Shown here piece by piece: positions 5,542 to 5,548 of a DNA stretch of 5,548 nucleotides (the first letter of the stretch is position 1; every line of letters starts with the position of its first letter). The stretch spans positions 1-5,548 of the forward strand of contig VGQR01000151.1 of NCBI GenBank assembly GCA_016882345.1, given 5' to 3'. The DNA comes from Cyanobacteria bacterium K_DeepCast_35m_m2_023 (GTDB lineage: Bacteria; Cyanobacteriota; Cyanobacteriia; PCC-6307; Cyanobiaceae). Under the pieces are notes generated by a model. That model did not search any database, had not been told where the DNA came from, and worked only from the letters and a program-made list of their open reading frames with translations. Made by a program: the position numbers and the translations under genes.

Positions 5542-5548
5542 CCGCCGC

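Overview
The window looks like a chromosomal segment of a picocyanobacterium (Synechococcus/Cyanobium type). The reasons are a compact type IV pilus assembly cluster in the order pilM-pilN-pilO-pilQ with no pilP, an AMIN-bearing secretin, and a secreted pentapeptide-repeat protein with a CPGC motif just before its repeats, a style common in cyanobacteria. Genus assignment is inference from gene content and a mostly GC-rich sequence; no rRNA or other marker is present.

Layout. Bases 3-221 hold the last 72 codons of a protein placed as PilM. pilN (218-934) and pilO (931-1662) follow, each joined to the gene before it by a 4-base ATGA overlap. A 75-base gap (1663-1737) contains an inverted repeat and then comes pilQ (1738-3966), a full-length secretin with signal peptide, AMIN, STN, NolW and secretin core. 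Directly abutting it (TGA then ATG) is a 216-codon gene (3967-4617) for a single-pass membrane protein with an N-terminal coiled coil and a RodZ C-terminal-like (DUF4115-like) outer domain. On the opposite strand, convergent and overlapping it by 18 bases, lies a gene (4600-5460) for an exported pentapeptide-repeat/TPR protein. The last 88 bases are its upstream region, with a ribosome binding site and short palindromes.

How they work together. In the type IV pilus machine PilM is a cytoplasmic actin-like protein that binds the N-terminus of PilN. PilN and PilO form the inner-membrane alignment complex, and PilQ is the outer-membrane channel for the pilus. In proteobacteria the lipoprotein PilP links PilNO to PilQ; no PilP is visible here. 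The gene immediately after pilQ encodes an inner-membrane protein with a beta-type outer domain, so it is a reasonable candidate for that linking role. This is the most interesting observation in the window and is a hypothesis. The pentapeptide/TPR gene is probably an unrelated neighbour.

Another notable point is base composition. pilN, pilO and the first quarter of pilQ are GC-rich, whereas the secretin part of pilQ is near 45-50% GC.
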